A stretch of 64,000 nt of DNA from Phil1 sp964612925 (GTDB taxonomy: Bacteria; Bacillota; Clostridia; Christensenellales; CAG-138). The notes below the pieces were generated by a model. It searched no databases. It worked only from the letters and a program-made list of their open reading frames with translations, and was not told where the DNA came from. Every line of letters begins with the position of its first letter. Position 1 is the stretch's first letter. The stretch spans positions 1 through 64,000 of the forward strand of contig CAZTFU010000005.1 of the NCBI GenBank assembly GCA_964612925.1. The letters run 5' to 3'. Positions 17,293-25,496 of the stretch are shown here, in pieces. The position numbers and the translations under genes are program-made.

Positions 17293-18463
17293 CAACCTTT
17301 GCGCGGATATAGGCTACCTCAGCATAAATCATGACGGCGAACAGCTTTGCGGCGACCATGTCGAAATAGTCGAGCCCGAGGACGGTGAATCGACAATAGT
17401 CGTGCTTGCGGACGGGCTTGGCAGCGGCGTTAAGGCCAGCATATTATCAACGCTTACCTCAAAGATTCTTTCCACCATGCTTGCAGCGGGATTAAAGCTT
17501 GAGGACGCGGTAGAAACGCTTGTTGAAACGCTTCCCGTGTGCTCCGTAAGGAAAGTAGCATATTCAACCTTCACCATAATCCAAATAGCAAGTAACAAGA
17601 AGGTTGAAATAATACAGTACGATAACCCGCCCGTCATAATGCTCAGGAACGGCAAAAGCGTTGACATCCCGTTCCATGACAGCTTTATCGGCGGCAAAAA
17701 GGTGCTCAAGGCGGAGCTTGACGTTCAGGAGCACGACACATTCCTTGCGTTTTCGGACGGAGTGGAGCACGCCGGCATAGGTTTGAGCTACAACTTTGGT
17801 TGGAAGCGTGAGGATATAATAGACTACATCACGTCGTTTTGGGATGTGGGGTACACGGCAAAAACGCTTTCCACCATATTGATAGGCGAGACAAACCGCC
17901 TTTATGACGGAAAGCCCGGCGACGATGCAACCGTATGCACGGTCAGGATACGCAGGCGCGAACCCGTAAGCCTTATAATAGGCCCGCCTTCAAACCGCGA
18001 TGATTGCAGCAAGATGATGGCCCTGTTCTTCGCAAAGGAGGGCAAGCATATAGTGTGCGGCGGCACGACAAGCACAATAGCCGCCGAATACCTAAAAAAA
18101 CCGCTGCGCCCGAACCTTGAATTCCACGACCCTTCCATTCCGCCAACGGCGGAAATAGAGGGAGTTGACCTTGTTACCGAGGGCGTGGTTACCATAAACA
18201 GGGTGCTTGAATATGCCATAAACTACCTTGCGGACAACACTTCATTTGAAAAGTGGAGCTACAAGAAGGACGGTGCAAGCAGGATAGCCAGAATGCTTTT
18301 TGAGGATGCGACGGACATCAACTTTTTCGTTGGCAAGGCCGTTAACCCCGCACACCAGAACACGGACCTTCCGATAAACTTCACCATAAAGATGCAGTTG
18401 GTAAGGGAGTTGGCAAGGTGCCTTGAAAAGATGGGAAAAAAGATTAACGTAAGTTATTTTTAA
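17279..18463 (+). CDS. SpoIIE-type PP2C protein phosphatase
   Basis: This 394-residue protein has a SpoIIE/PP2C phosphatase domain in residues 1-220: IVVLADGLGSG, FLAFSDGVEHAG and GDDATVCTVRI carry the metal-binding aspartates. The last 170 residues form an additional domain that I do not recognise. AAGGAG is 10 nt before the ATG at 17279, inside the 3' end of the sensory hydrogenase gene, so the two are translationally coupled. Phosphatases of this type occur beside group C hydrogenases, consistent with an H2-responsive dephosphorylation pathway. The target is not identifiable here. Confidence 0.88.
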   Translation: MMTANNLCADIGYLSINHDGEQLCGDHVEIVEPEDGESTIVVLADGLGSGVKASILSTLTSKILSTMLAAGLKLEDAVETLVETLPVCSVRKVAYSTFTIIQIASNKKVEIIQYDNPPVIMLRNGKSVDIPFHDSFIGGKKVLKAELDVQEHDTFLAFSDGVEHAGIGLSYNFGWKREDIIDYITSFWDVGYTAKTLSTILIGETNRLYDGKPGDDATVCTVRIRRREPVSLIIGPPSNRDDCSKMMALFFAKEGKHIVCGGTTSTIAAEYLKKPLRPNLEFHDPSIPPTAEIEGVDLVTEGVVTINRVLEYAINYLADNTSFEKWSYKKDGASRIARMLFEDATDINFFVGKAVNPAHQNTDLPINFTIKMQLVRELARCLEKMGKKINVSYF

Positions 18464-18515
18464 TAAAAATTTTTGCTTATTAAAAGCAAATACATTCAGG
18501 AGGATCTTTAGAACG

Positions 18516-18992
18516 ATGGAAACCCAATTCGACTTCGCCGTGGTCGACAGTATTGTTGACGATTACGGTGCTAAGCCAAGTGCTATCATTGCCATATTGC
18601 AGGCAATACAGGAGCACTACCATTATTTGCCGCGTGAGATTTTCGAGCATCTTTCAAAGAGGCTCGGCGTTCCCTGCGCGAGCATCTACTCGGTGGCAAC
18701 TTTTTACGAGAACTTCTCCCTTGAGCCCAAGGGCAAGTACGTAATAAAGTGCTGCGACGGTACTGCGTGCCATGTCCGCGGCTCCACGCCCATTTTGGAA
18801 AGGCTTAGAAGCGAGCTTGGTCTCTCTGCTCAAAAAGCCACCACGGATGACCTCATGTTTACGGTAGAAACCGTATCCTGCCTTGGCGCATGCGGCCTTG
18901 CACCGGTAATTACCGTTAACGATAAGGTGCACCCTGCCATGACTCCGGACAAGGCGTCCGAACTGATAAAGCACCTGAAGGAGGAAGGCTGA
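18516..18992 (+). CDS. hydC: Electron-bifurcating hydrogenase subunit HydC (NuoE-like)
   Basis: This 158-residue protein matches the NuoE/HydC 24-kDa subunit. An N-terminal helical part (GAKPSAIIAILQAIQEHYHY) is followed by a thioredoxin-like domain with the [2Fe-2S] cysteines in CCDGTACHVRGS and CLGACGLAP. AGGAGG precedes the ATG by 12 nt. Together with HydB and HydA it forms the trimeric enzyme that couples H2 to NAD+ and ferredoxin. The 52-nt gap after the phosphatase gene holds an AT-rich hairpin (TTTGCTT / AAGCAAA near 18472-18490), so a separate promoter is possible. Confidence 0.93.
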   Translation: METQFDFAVVDSIVDDYGAKPSAIIAILQAIQEHYHYLPREIFEHLSKRLGVPCASIYSVATFYENFSLEPKGKYVIKCCDGTACHVRGSTPILERLRSELGLSAQKATTDDLMFTVETVSCLGACGLAPVITVNDKVHPAMTPDKASELIKHLKEEG

Positions 18993-18993
18993 T

Positions 18994-20874
18994 ATGCTGC
19001 ACAACAGAGAAGAGCTTATTAAAGAACGCAGTGTTTGCGCGGAAAGCTTTGCCGAACAGAAGCGCAAAATACTTGTTTGCGCGGGCACGGGCTGTATAGC
19101 CGGCGGTTCACTTAACATATATGCCGAACTGAAGCGTCTGCTTGGCGAAAACGGCATACCCTGCACCGTTGAGCTTGCGGACGAACCCCATGACCACGAA
19201 GAGTCCGTAGGTCTTAAAAAGAGCGGTTGCCACGGCTTCTGCGAAATGGGTCCCCTTGTGCGTATTGAACCCGAGGGTTGGCTTTATACCAAGGTAAAGG
19301 TTGAGGACTGCAAGGAAATAGTCGAACGCACCATAATGAACGGTGAGCATATAGAACGCCTTGCCTATCAAAAGGGCGGCGTTGTGCGCAAGCGCCAGGA
19401 GGATATTCCTTTCTATAAGAAGCAAACCCGTATAGTGCTTGAGCACTGCGGCCATATCGATGCCACTTCAATACGCGAATACCTTGCAATAGGCGGATAT
19501 ACCGCATTTGAAAAGGCCCTGTTCGATATGACTCCCGATGATATCATAAGGACCATATCCGATTCCAATCTGCGCGGTCGTGGCGGCGGAGGATTCCCCA
19601 CCGGTCGCAAGTGGAGTCAGGTTGCAAGGCAGAAATCCCCTGTTAAGTACATAGTCTGTAACGGCGACGAGGGCGACCCCGGTGCATTCATGGATCGTTC
19701 CATAATGGAAGGTGACCCGCACAGAATGCTCGAGGGCATGATGGTCGCAGGTCTTGCCTGCGGTGCGCATGACGGTTACATCTACGTTCGTGCCGAATAC
19801 CCCATGGCCGTTGACAGGCTGAAAAACGCCATTGCTCAGGCCGAAGAAATGGGTCTTTTGGGCGACAATATACTCGGCAGCGGTTTTGATTTCCATATGC
19901 ACATCAACAAGGGTGCCGGCGCATTCGTTTGCGGCGAAGGCAGTGCACTTACCGCATCGATAGAGGGTAAGCGTGGCTTCCCCCGCGTAAAGCCTCCGCG
20001 CACGGTTGAACACGGTCTTTTCAACGAGCCCACCGTGCTGAACAACGTTGAAACGTTTGCCAACGTTCCCCAGATAATCATAAAGGGTGCCGATTGGTAT
20101 AAATCCATAGGTCCCGAAAACAGCCCCGGCACCAAGGCATTCGCCCTTACCGGCAACATTGAAAACACCGGTCTTATCGAGGTGCCCATGGGTACAACGC
20201 TTGAAGAAGTCATATACGGCGTTGGCGGCGGTATGCGCGGCGGAAGCGAATTCAAGGCCGTGCAGATCGGCGGTCCGAGCGGCGGCTGCCTTACCACCGA
20301 ACACCTGAAGATACCCCTTGACTTCGATTCCCTCAAGAAGGTCGGCGCAATGATCGGCTCCGGCGGACTTGTTGTTATGGATAGCAAGACCTGCATGGTC
20401 GAGGTGGCTCGTTTCTTCATGAACTTTACCCAGAACGAATCCTGCGGTAAGTGCGTACCCTGCCGTGAAGGTACCAAGCGTATGCTTGAGGTGCTTGAGC
20501 GCATAGTTGCGGGCAAGGGTCAGGACGGTGATATAGAGTTGCTTGAGGATCTTGCGGACACCATTTCCGCGGCGGCACTGTGCGGCCTCGGCAAGACTGC
20601 ACCGAGCCCCGTACTCAGCACGCTAAAGTATTTCCGCGAAGAATACGAAGCGCATATCTATGATAAGCGCTGCCCGGCGGGTGTTTGCTCCAAGCTCAAG
20701 AGGATACATATCGATCCCGAGCTTTGCCGCGGCTGTTCCCGCTGCGCCAAGGGCTGCCCGGTCGGCGCAATATCCGGCCAGATCAAATCCCCCTTCGTCA
20801 TTGACGAAAAGAAGTGCATAAAGTGCGGCGCGTGCGTATCCACCTGCGCATTCCACGCCATTAAGGAGGACTGA
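18994..20874 (+). CDS. hydB: Electron-bifurcating hydrogenase subunit HydB (NuoF-like)
   Basis: This 626-residue flavoprotein is the NADH-binding subunit. The N-terminal [2Fe-2S] thioredoxin-like domain has CAGTGCIAGGS and CHGFCEMGP. The NuoF core has the FMN/NAD-binding GRGGGGFPTGRKW and CNGDEGDPGAFMDR, then a [4Fe-4S] site ESCGKCVPCREGT. Two C-terminal ferredoxin motifs are CRGCSRCAKGC and CIKCGACVSTC. This is the full HydB architecture at the normal length. Its ATG is 2 nt after the hydC stop and it is followed 6 nt later by hydA. Confidence 0.95.
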   Translation: MLHNREELIKERSVCAESFAEQKRKILVCAGTGCIAGGSLNIYAELKRLLGENGIPCTVELADEPHDHEESVGLKKSGCHGFCEMGPLVRIEPEGWLYTKVKVEDCKEIVERTIMNGEHIERLAYQKGGVVRKRQEDIPFYKKQTRIVLEHCGHIDATSIREYLAIGGYTAFEKALFDMTPDDIIRTISDSNLRGRGGGGFPTGRKWSQVARQKSPVKYIVCNGDEGDPGAFMDRSIMEGDPHRMLEGMMVAGLACGAHDGYIYVRAEYPMAVDRLKNAIAQAEEMGLLGDNILGSGFDFHMHINKGAGAFVCGEGSALTASIEGKRGFPRVKPPRTVEHGLFNEPTVLNNVETFANVPQIIIKGADWYKSIGPENSPGTKAFALTGNIENTGLIEVPMGTTLEEVIYGVGGGMRGGSEFKAVQIGGPSGGCLTTEHLKIPLDFDSLKKVGAMIGSGGLVVMDSKTCMVEVARFFMNFTQNESCGKCVPCREGTKRMLEVLERIVAGKGQDGDIELLEDLADTISAAALCGLGKTAPSPVLSTLKYFREEYEAHIYDKRCPAGVCSKLKRIHIDPELCRGCSRCAKGCPVGAISGQIKSPFVIDEKKCIKCGACVSTCAFHAIKED

Positions 20875-20879
20875 GCAAA

Positions 20880-22574
20880 ATGGAAACCAAAGAATATATG
20901 CTCATAGACGGCAATCCCGTTGAGATAAACGGTGAGAAGAATCTGCTTGAAGTAATACGCAAGGCCGGCATAGAACTGCCCACTTTCTGTTACCACAGCG
21001 AACTTTCCGTATATGGCGCATGCCGTATGTGCATGGTTGAAAACAGCCATGGCGGTATGGAAGCCGCATGTTCCACCGTGCCCAAGGCGGGTATGGAAAT
21101 CTACACCAACACCGAAAGGTTGCATAAGCACCGCAAGATGATACTTGAGCTGCTGCTTGCAAACCATTGCCGCGATTGCACCACCTGCCAGAAGAACGGC
21201 AAGTGCCGCCTGCAGGAGCTTGCAAGCCTGTTCGGAATTGACCACATTCGCTTTAAGAATCTCAAGCCCGAACCCGAGCTTGATACTTCAAGTCTCAGCA
21301 TTGTACGCGATGCCCATAAGTGCATACTTTGCGGCGACTGCGTGCGTATGTGCAACGAGGTTCAGAATGTCGGTGCAATAGACTTTGTATATCGCGGTTC
21401 CAAGATGGTTATAGGTCCCGCATTCAACGAGCCTATCGCCAACTCTCCCTGCGTGGGCTGCGGTCAGTGTGCCGCGGTCTGCCCCACCGGTGCAATAGTT
21501 ATCCGCAAGGATACCAGCCGCGTATGGCCCGAGCTTAACGATAAGAACACAAAGGTCGTGGCTCAGGTAGCACCCGCCGTGCGCGTTGCCATAGCCAAGG
21601 AATTCGGTCTGCCCGAAAGCGAAAACTCCATGGGCCGCATAACTGCCGCACTGCGTCGTCTTGGTTTTGACGAAGTATATGACACCGCCACCGGTGCCGA
21701 CCTTACCGTGCTTGAAGAATCCAACGAGTTCCTCCAGCGCATTGAAGCCGGCGAGAATCTGCCCCTTATAACCAGCTGCTGCCCCGCATGGATACAGTAT
21801 TGCGAAAAGAACCATCCGGAGCTGATGAAGAACATATCCACCTGCAAGTCCCCCATGCAGATGTTCTCCTCTGTTATAAAAGCAAAATACGAAACTTCTT
21901 CAAGGCGCGTCGTATGCGTGGCGGTAATGCCCTGCACGGCCAAGAAGTTCGAATGTGCCCGCGAAGAATTCATGCATGACGGCGTACCCGAAACCGATTA
22001 CGTCATCACCACGCAGGAGCTTATTCAGATGATACACAAGGCCGGTATCGCCTTTGACGAGCTTGAGCCCGAAGCGGTTGATTCCGTGTTCAGCACCAAC
22101 ACCGGCGCAGGCGTTATATTCGGCGTGACCGGCGGCGTGACCGAAGCGGTGCTCCGCAGGCTTTCTACCGACAAGAGCAACAAGGCGCTTATGTCCATAG
22201 CGTTCAACAACGTGCGCGGCATGAAGGGCGTTAAGGAAGCGGTTATTCCTTATGGCGGTAAGGAAGTGCGCATTGCCATAGTAAGCGGTCTCAAGAATGC
22301 CGAAAACATTATTCAGGCCATGAAGAACGGCACGCATTATGACTTTATAGAGGTCATGGCTTGCCCCGGCGGTTGCGTTGCCGGCGGCGGTCAGCCCTTT
22401 GGCAACAATGCCACTAAGGAAGTTCGCGGCAAGGCCCTTTACAGCGCGGACAAGATGCTGAGCATAAAGCGCAGCGAAGAAAACCCGCTTATGATGAGCC
22501 TGTATGACGGAGTGCTCAAAGGTCGCGTACACGAGCTACTGCATGTGCATTACGGCCACAAGGAGGAAGAATAA
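20880..22574 (+). CDS. hydA: Catalytic [FeFe]-hydrogenase subunit HydA (group A, bifurcating type)
   Basis: This 564-residue subunit starts with a [2Fe-2S] ferredoxin domain (C37, C48, C51, C64). The His-Cys3 cluster (HCRDCTTCQ from 96, C109) and two [4Fe-4S] motifs (CILCGDCVRMC, CVGCGQCAAVC) follow. All three H-cluster loops are intact: TSCCPAW (299-304, with the proton-relay C300), MPCTAKKFE (350-358) and EVMACPGGC (491-499). With HydB and HydC next to it, this is the confurcating or bifurcating hydrogenase of fermentative Clostridia. The HydEFG maturases needed for the H-cluster are not in the window. Confidence 0.95.
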   Translation: METKEYMLIDGNPVEINGEKNLLEVIRKAGIELPTFCYHSELSVYGACRMCMVENSHGGMEAACSTVPKAGMEIYTNTERLHKHRKMILELLLANHCRDCTTCQKNGKCRLQELASLFGIDHIRFKNLKPEPELDTSSLSIVRDAHKCILCGDCVRMCNEVQNVGAIDFVYRGSKMVIGPAFNEPIANSPCVGCGQCAAVCPTGAIVIRKDTSRVWPELNDKNTKVVAQVAPAVRVAIAKEFGLPESENSMGRITAALRRLGFDEVYDTATGADLTVLEESNEFLQRIEAGENLPLITSCCPAWIQYCEKNHPELMKNISTCKSPMQMFSSVIKAKYETSSRRVVCVAVMPCTAKKFECAREEFMHDGVPETDYVITTQELIQMIHKAGIAFDELEPEAVDSVFSTNTGAGVIFGVTGGVTEAVLRRLSTDKSNKALMSIAFNNVRGMKGVKEAVIPYGGKEVRIAIVSGLKNAENIIQAMKNGTHYDFIEVMACPGGCVAGGGQPFGNNATKEVRGKALYSADKMLSIKRSEENPLMMSLYDGVLKGRVHELLHVHYGHKEEE

Positions 22575-22829
22575 ATGTTGGAAGTGAAGGTCTGCATAGG
22601 CACCTCCTGCCACCTGCGCGGTTCCTACAATGTTATGATGAGCTTCAAACAGCTTATCGAACAGTACGGCCTGCATGACAAGATCAACCTTGCCGGCCAG
22701 TTCTGCACGGGCAACTGTCAAAACGGCGTGTGCGTAACCATCGGCTCCACGGGTTACGGTGTTTCTCCCGAGAGTGCAAGTGCATTCTTCAAAGAACACA
22801 TTCTGCCCTTGGCCGAAAGGGAACAATAA
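22575..22829 (+). CDS. Small thioredoxin-like [2Fe-2S] ferredoxin (second copy)
   Basis: This 84-residue protein has [2Fe-2S] ligands at C7, C12, C44 and C48 (CIGTSCHLRGS, CTGNC). It is clearly paralogous to the protein at 15352-15597. The ATG abuts the hydA stop and AGGAGG lies inside the hydA end, so it is translated with the hydrogenase. It may act as an extra electron carrier for HydABC. A hairpin terminator follows. Confidence 0.88.
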   Translation: MLEVKVCIGTSCHLRGSYNVMMSFKQLIEQYGLHDKINLAGQFCTGNCQNGVCVTIGSTGYGVSPESASAFFKEHILPLAEREQ

Positions 22830-22843
22830 TCGTATTATTCTGT

Positions 22844-22872
22844 AAGGACGGGTGCATACCCGTCCTTATTTC
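22844..22872 (+). terminator. Terminator of hydrogenase operon
   Basis: A 10-bp perfect stem AAGGACGGGT / ACCCGTCCTT with a GCAT loop is followed by a short T-rich tail (ATTTC). The stem is strong, but the tail is only moderate. Confidence 0.75.
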
Positions 22873-22996
22873 ATTCATAATAACGCTTGTGCACAGTGCA
22901 TCGGCTCATGCTTGGTTTTGACGGAATGTCTCGGCTTGCGGCTACGCGGCAATTCCTTCCGTGTGCGGTTTATTGGCTTATACGGTCATATAATGC

Positions 22997-23025
22997 TTGA
23001 TTTTGCGCCTGCACTGCGTTATTAT
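22997..23025 (+). promoter_or_regulatory. Candidate promoter of nfnAB and 5' leader
   Basis: TTGATT (22997-23002) and TATTAT (23020-23025) are 17 bp apart. The leader to the nfnA start contains a GCAGGG / CCCTGC hairpin (23051-23075). The rest of the 22873-22996 gap holds nothing that I recognise. Confidence 0.5.
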
Positions 23026-23103
23026 TAACAGTGGTAATTATGGCTTGCACGCAGGGCATCCATGTGCTTCCCTGCGCACAATAAATTAAGGAGAAAAGGG
23101 ACA

Positions 23104-23958
23104 ATGTACCAAATTGTTAACAAACAGAACCTTAACCCAACAGTCACTCTTATGGATATCAAAGCTCCATTCGTGGCTGCCAAAGCCGAAGCGGGTCAGT
23201 TTATAATACTGCGCGTGGATGCTGACGGCGAGCGTATACCGCTCACCATTGCGGGTTATGATCGTCAGAACGGCACCGTAAGGATAATATTCCAGATAGT
23301 CGGCGCCACTACCGAAAAGCTGAACCATCTTAACGTTGGCGATAGCATACATGACTTTGTCGGCCCCCTCGGTGTCGCAACCAAGCTTGACGGTCTTAAA
23401 AAGGTTTGCATAGTCGGCGGCGGCGTCGGCTGCGCAATAGCACTGCCCATCGCGCAGAAGCTCCATGAAATGGGCGCAAACGTAACCAGCGTTATAGGCT
23501 TCCGCTCAAAGGATATAGTTATACTTGAAGATGATTTCCGCGCCGTATCGGACAAGATGTTCCTTATGACGGATGACGGTTCCTACGGTCGTCACGGTAA
23601 CGTGTGTGTGCCGCTCAACGAAATGTTTGCCGAGGGCGAAACATTCGATGAAGTCATAACCATCGGTCCGTTGATAATGATGAAATTCGTTGTTAAGGCC
23701 ACTCAGCCCACCGGTATCCCCTGCACCGTTTCGATGAACCCCATTATGGTTGACGGTACGGGCATGTGCGGCGGTTGCCGCCTTACTCTGCACCGCAACG
23801 GTGAAACCATAACCAAGTTCGCCTGTGTTGACGGTCCCGACTTCAACGGTTATGAAGTTGACTTTGATGAGGCCATGTCCCGCGGAACAACATACAAGGA
23901 ATTCGAACGCGCAGCGCATGAGCATGTATGCAATCTGTTTAAGCAGGAGGTAAAATAA
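23104..23958 (+). CDS. nfnA: NADH-dependent ferredoxin:NADP+ oxidoreductase subunit NfnA
   Basis: This 284-residue protein has a ferredoxin-reductase-type FAD/NAD-binding fold. The FAD segment includes GQFIILRVD and RIPLTIAGYD, and a nucleotide-binding CIVGGGVGCAIALP lies near residue 100. A C-terminal [2Fe-2S] motif is carried by GMCGGCR and FACVDGP. It is the small subunit of Nfn, also annotated as sulfide dehydrogenase or dihydroorotate dehydrogenase electron-transfer subunit. The ATG at 23104 has AAGGAG upstream. Its partner nfnB follows after 1 nt. Confidence 0.92.
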   Translation: MYQIVNKQNLNPTVTLMDIKAPFVAAKAEAGQFIILRVDADGERIPLTIAGYDRQNGTVRIIFQIVGATTEKLNHLNVGDSIHDFVGPLGVATKLDGLKKVCIVGGGVGCAIALPIAQKLHEMGANVTSVIGFRSKDIVILEDDFRAVSDKMFLMTDDGSYGRHGNVCVPLNEMFAEGETFDEVITIGPLIMMKFVVKATQPTGIPCTVSMNPIMVDGTGMCGGCRLTLHRNGETITKFACVDGPDFNGYEVDFDEAMSRGTTYKEFERAAHEHVCNLFKQEVK

Positions 23959-23959
23959 A

Positions 23960-25345
23960 ATGCCTAACATGAACCCCAAGAAAAACCCCATGCCCTCGCA
24001 GAAGCCCGATGTTCGCAACCACAATTTCAAAGAGGTTGCACTCGGTTACACCGAGGAAATCGCTCTTGACGAAGCGGCCCGCTGCCTTAACTGCAAGAAT
24101 ATGCCCTGCGTGAACGGCTGCCCCGTAAACATACACATTCCCGAGTTTATAGCCAAAATACGCGAACTTGACTTCGAGGGCGCATATCAGGTCATATCCC
24201 GCGATTCCAGCTTGCCCGCAGTTTGCGGCCGTGTTTGCCCGCAGGAGACTCAGTGTGAATCCAAGTGCGTGCGCGGCATAAAGGGTGAACCCGTGGGCAT
24301 AGGCCGCCTTGAACGCTTTGTTGCCGACTGGCACAATGCACATTCCTCCGTTCTTTCCGAAATCCCCGCCCAGAACGGCCACAAGGTCGCAATAGTCGGC
24401 AGCGGTCCTTCGGGCCTTACCTGCGCGGGCGATCTTGCACGCAAGGGCTACAAGGTCAGCGTATTTGAAGCACTGCATACCGCAGGCGGCGTGCTTGTAT
24501 ACGGCATACCCGAATTCCGTCTGCCCAAGGCCATTGTTCAGAAGGAAATCGACAATCTCAGCGCACTTGGCGTTGATGTTGAAACCAACATGGTCATAGG
24601 CAAGACCCTTACGATAGATGAGCTGTTCGATATGGGTTATGAGGCTGTGTTCATCGGCTCCGGCGCAGGTCTTCCCATGTTCATGAACATTCCCGGTGAA
24701 AACCTGAAGGGTGTTTACTCTGCCAACGAGTTCCTTACCCGTATCAACCTTATGAAAGCATACCGCGAAGGCAGTGACACTCCCATTATGCATGGCAAGC
24801 GCGTTGCGGTAGTCGGCGGCGGTAACGTTGCAATGGATGCCGCACGCTGTGCAAGAAGGCTTGGCGCGGACGTTAAGATAGTTTATCGCCGCAGTGAGAG
24901 CGAACTGCCCGCAAGGCGTGAGGAAGTTGAACATGCCAAGGAAGAGGGCATTGAATTCTGCTTGCTGACCACTCCCCTTTCAATAAAGGGTGATGACAAG
25001 TTCTGCGTTGCCGCCATGAATTGCCAGAAGATGGAGCTTGGCGAACCCGATGCTTCCGGCCGTCGTCGTCCCATGCCGATAGAGGGCAGTGAATACGATA
25101 TAGACGTTGACTGCGTGATAATGGCACTTGGCACTTCCCCCAACCCGCTCATCAAGTCCACAACAAAGGGTCTTGACGTTAACCGCAAGGGCGGCATAAT
25201 AGTTGAGGAAAACACCGGTAAGACCAGCCGTGAGGCCGTTTATGCCGGCGGTGATGCCGTAACGGGCGCAGCTACCGTTATATCCGCAATGGGTGCTGGC
25301 AAAACCGCGGCCAAGGCGATAGACGAATACCTCAGCGCAAAATAA
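23960..25345 (+). CDS. nfnB: NADH-dependent ferredoxin:NADP+ oxidoreductase subunit NfnB
   Basis: This 461-residue GltD-like flavoprotein has N-terminal [4Fe-4S] ligands (CLNCKNMPCVNGC, CGRVCPQETQCESKC), an FAD-binding IVGSGPSGLTCAGDL near residue 145, and an NAD(P)-binding VVGGGNVAMDAAR near residue 280. With NfnA it performs electron-bifurcating transhydrogenation among NADH, ferredoxin and NADP+. The close pairing and the hydrogenase genes upstream favour Nfn over a stand-alone glutamate synthase small subunit. AGGAGG lies 9 nt before the ATG. Confidence 0.92.
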   Translation: MPNMNPKKNPMPSQKPDVRNHNFKEVALGYTEEIALDEAARCLNCKNMPCVNGCPVNIHIPEFIAKIRELDFEGAYQVISRDSSLPAVCGRVCPQETQCESKCVRGIKGEPVGIGRLERFVADWHNAHSSVLSEIPAQNGHKVAIVGSGPSGLTCAGDLARKGYKVSVFEALHTAGGVLVYGIPEFRLPKAIVQKEIDNLSALGVDVETNMVIGKTLTIDELFDMGYEAVFIGSGAGLPMFMNIPGENLKGVYSANEFLTRINLMKAYREGSDTPIMHGKRVAVVGGGNVAMDAARCARRLGADVKIVYRRSESELPARREEVEHAKEEGIEFCLLTTPLSIKGDDKFCVAAMNCQKMELGEPDASGRRRPMPIEGSEYDIDVDCVIMALGTSPNPLIKSTTKGLDVNRKGGIIVEENTGKTSREAVYAGGDAVTGAATVISAMGAGKTAAKAIDEYLSAK

Positions 25346-25379
25346 GCCGCTATAAGGCTGAATCAAACATTGCACTTAT

Positions 25380-25414
25380 GCCGGGCGGTCGCATTACCGT
25401 CCGGCTTATTTATT
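25380..25414 (+). terminator. Terminator after nfnAB
   Basis: The 10-bp stem GCCGGGCGGT / ACCGTCCGGC, with one G-U pair and a 6-nt loop, is followed by TTATTTATTTTG. Confidence 0.85.
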
Positions 25415-25417
25415 TTG

Positions 25418-25446
25418 TTGTATCCTGCCGCAATTATATGTATAAT
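25418..25446 (+). promoter_or_regulatory. Promoter of lon
   Basis: TTGTAT (25418-25423) and TATAAT (25441-25446) are 17 bp apart. The predicted start near 25453 would make a GTG at 25458 almost leaderless, which supports the TTG start at 25497. Confidence 0.7.
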
Positions 25447-25496
25447 CAGATATAAGGGTGAGCGCATGTGCTCATCGGAAAGAGGAAATCGATAAT

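Noticed and set aside
19468..20304. 278-codon ORF antisense to hydB
   Set aside because: The hydB frame carries all the expected cofactor motifs. The antisense frame has none and no ribosome site.
23113..23122. TTGTTAACAA palindrome at the nfnA start, resembling a Rex half-site pair
   Set aside because: Rex sites have the two halves separated by a spacer (TTGTnAA-n4-TTnACAA). Here the palindrome is contiguous and lies inside codons of nfnA.
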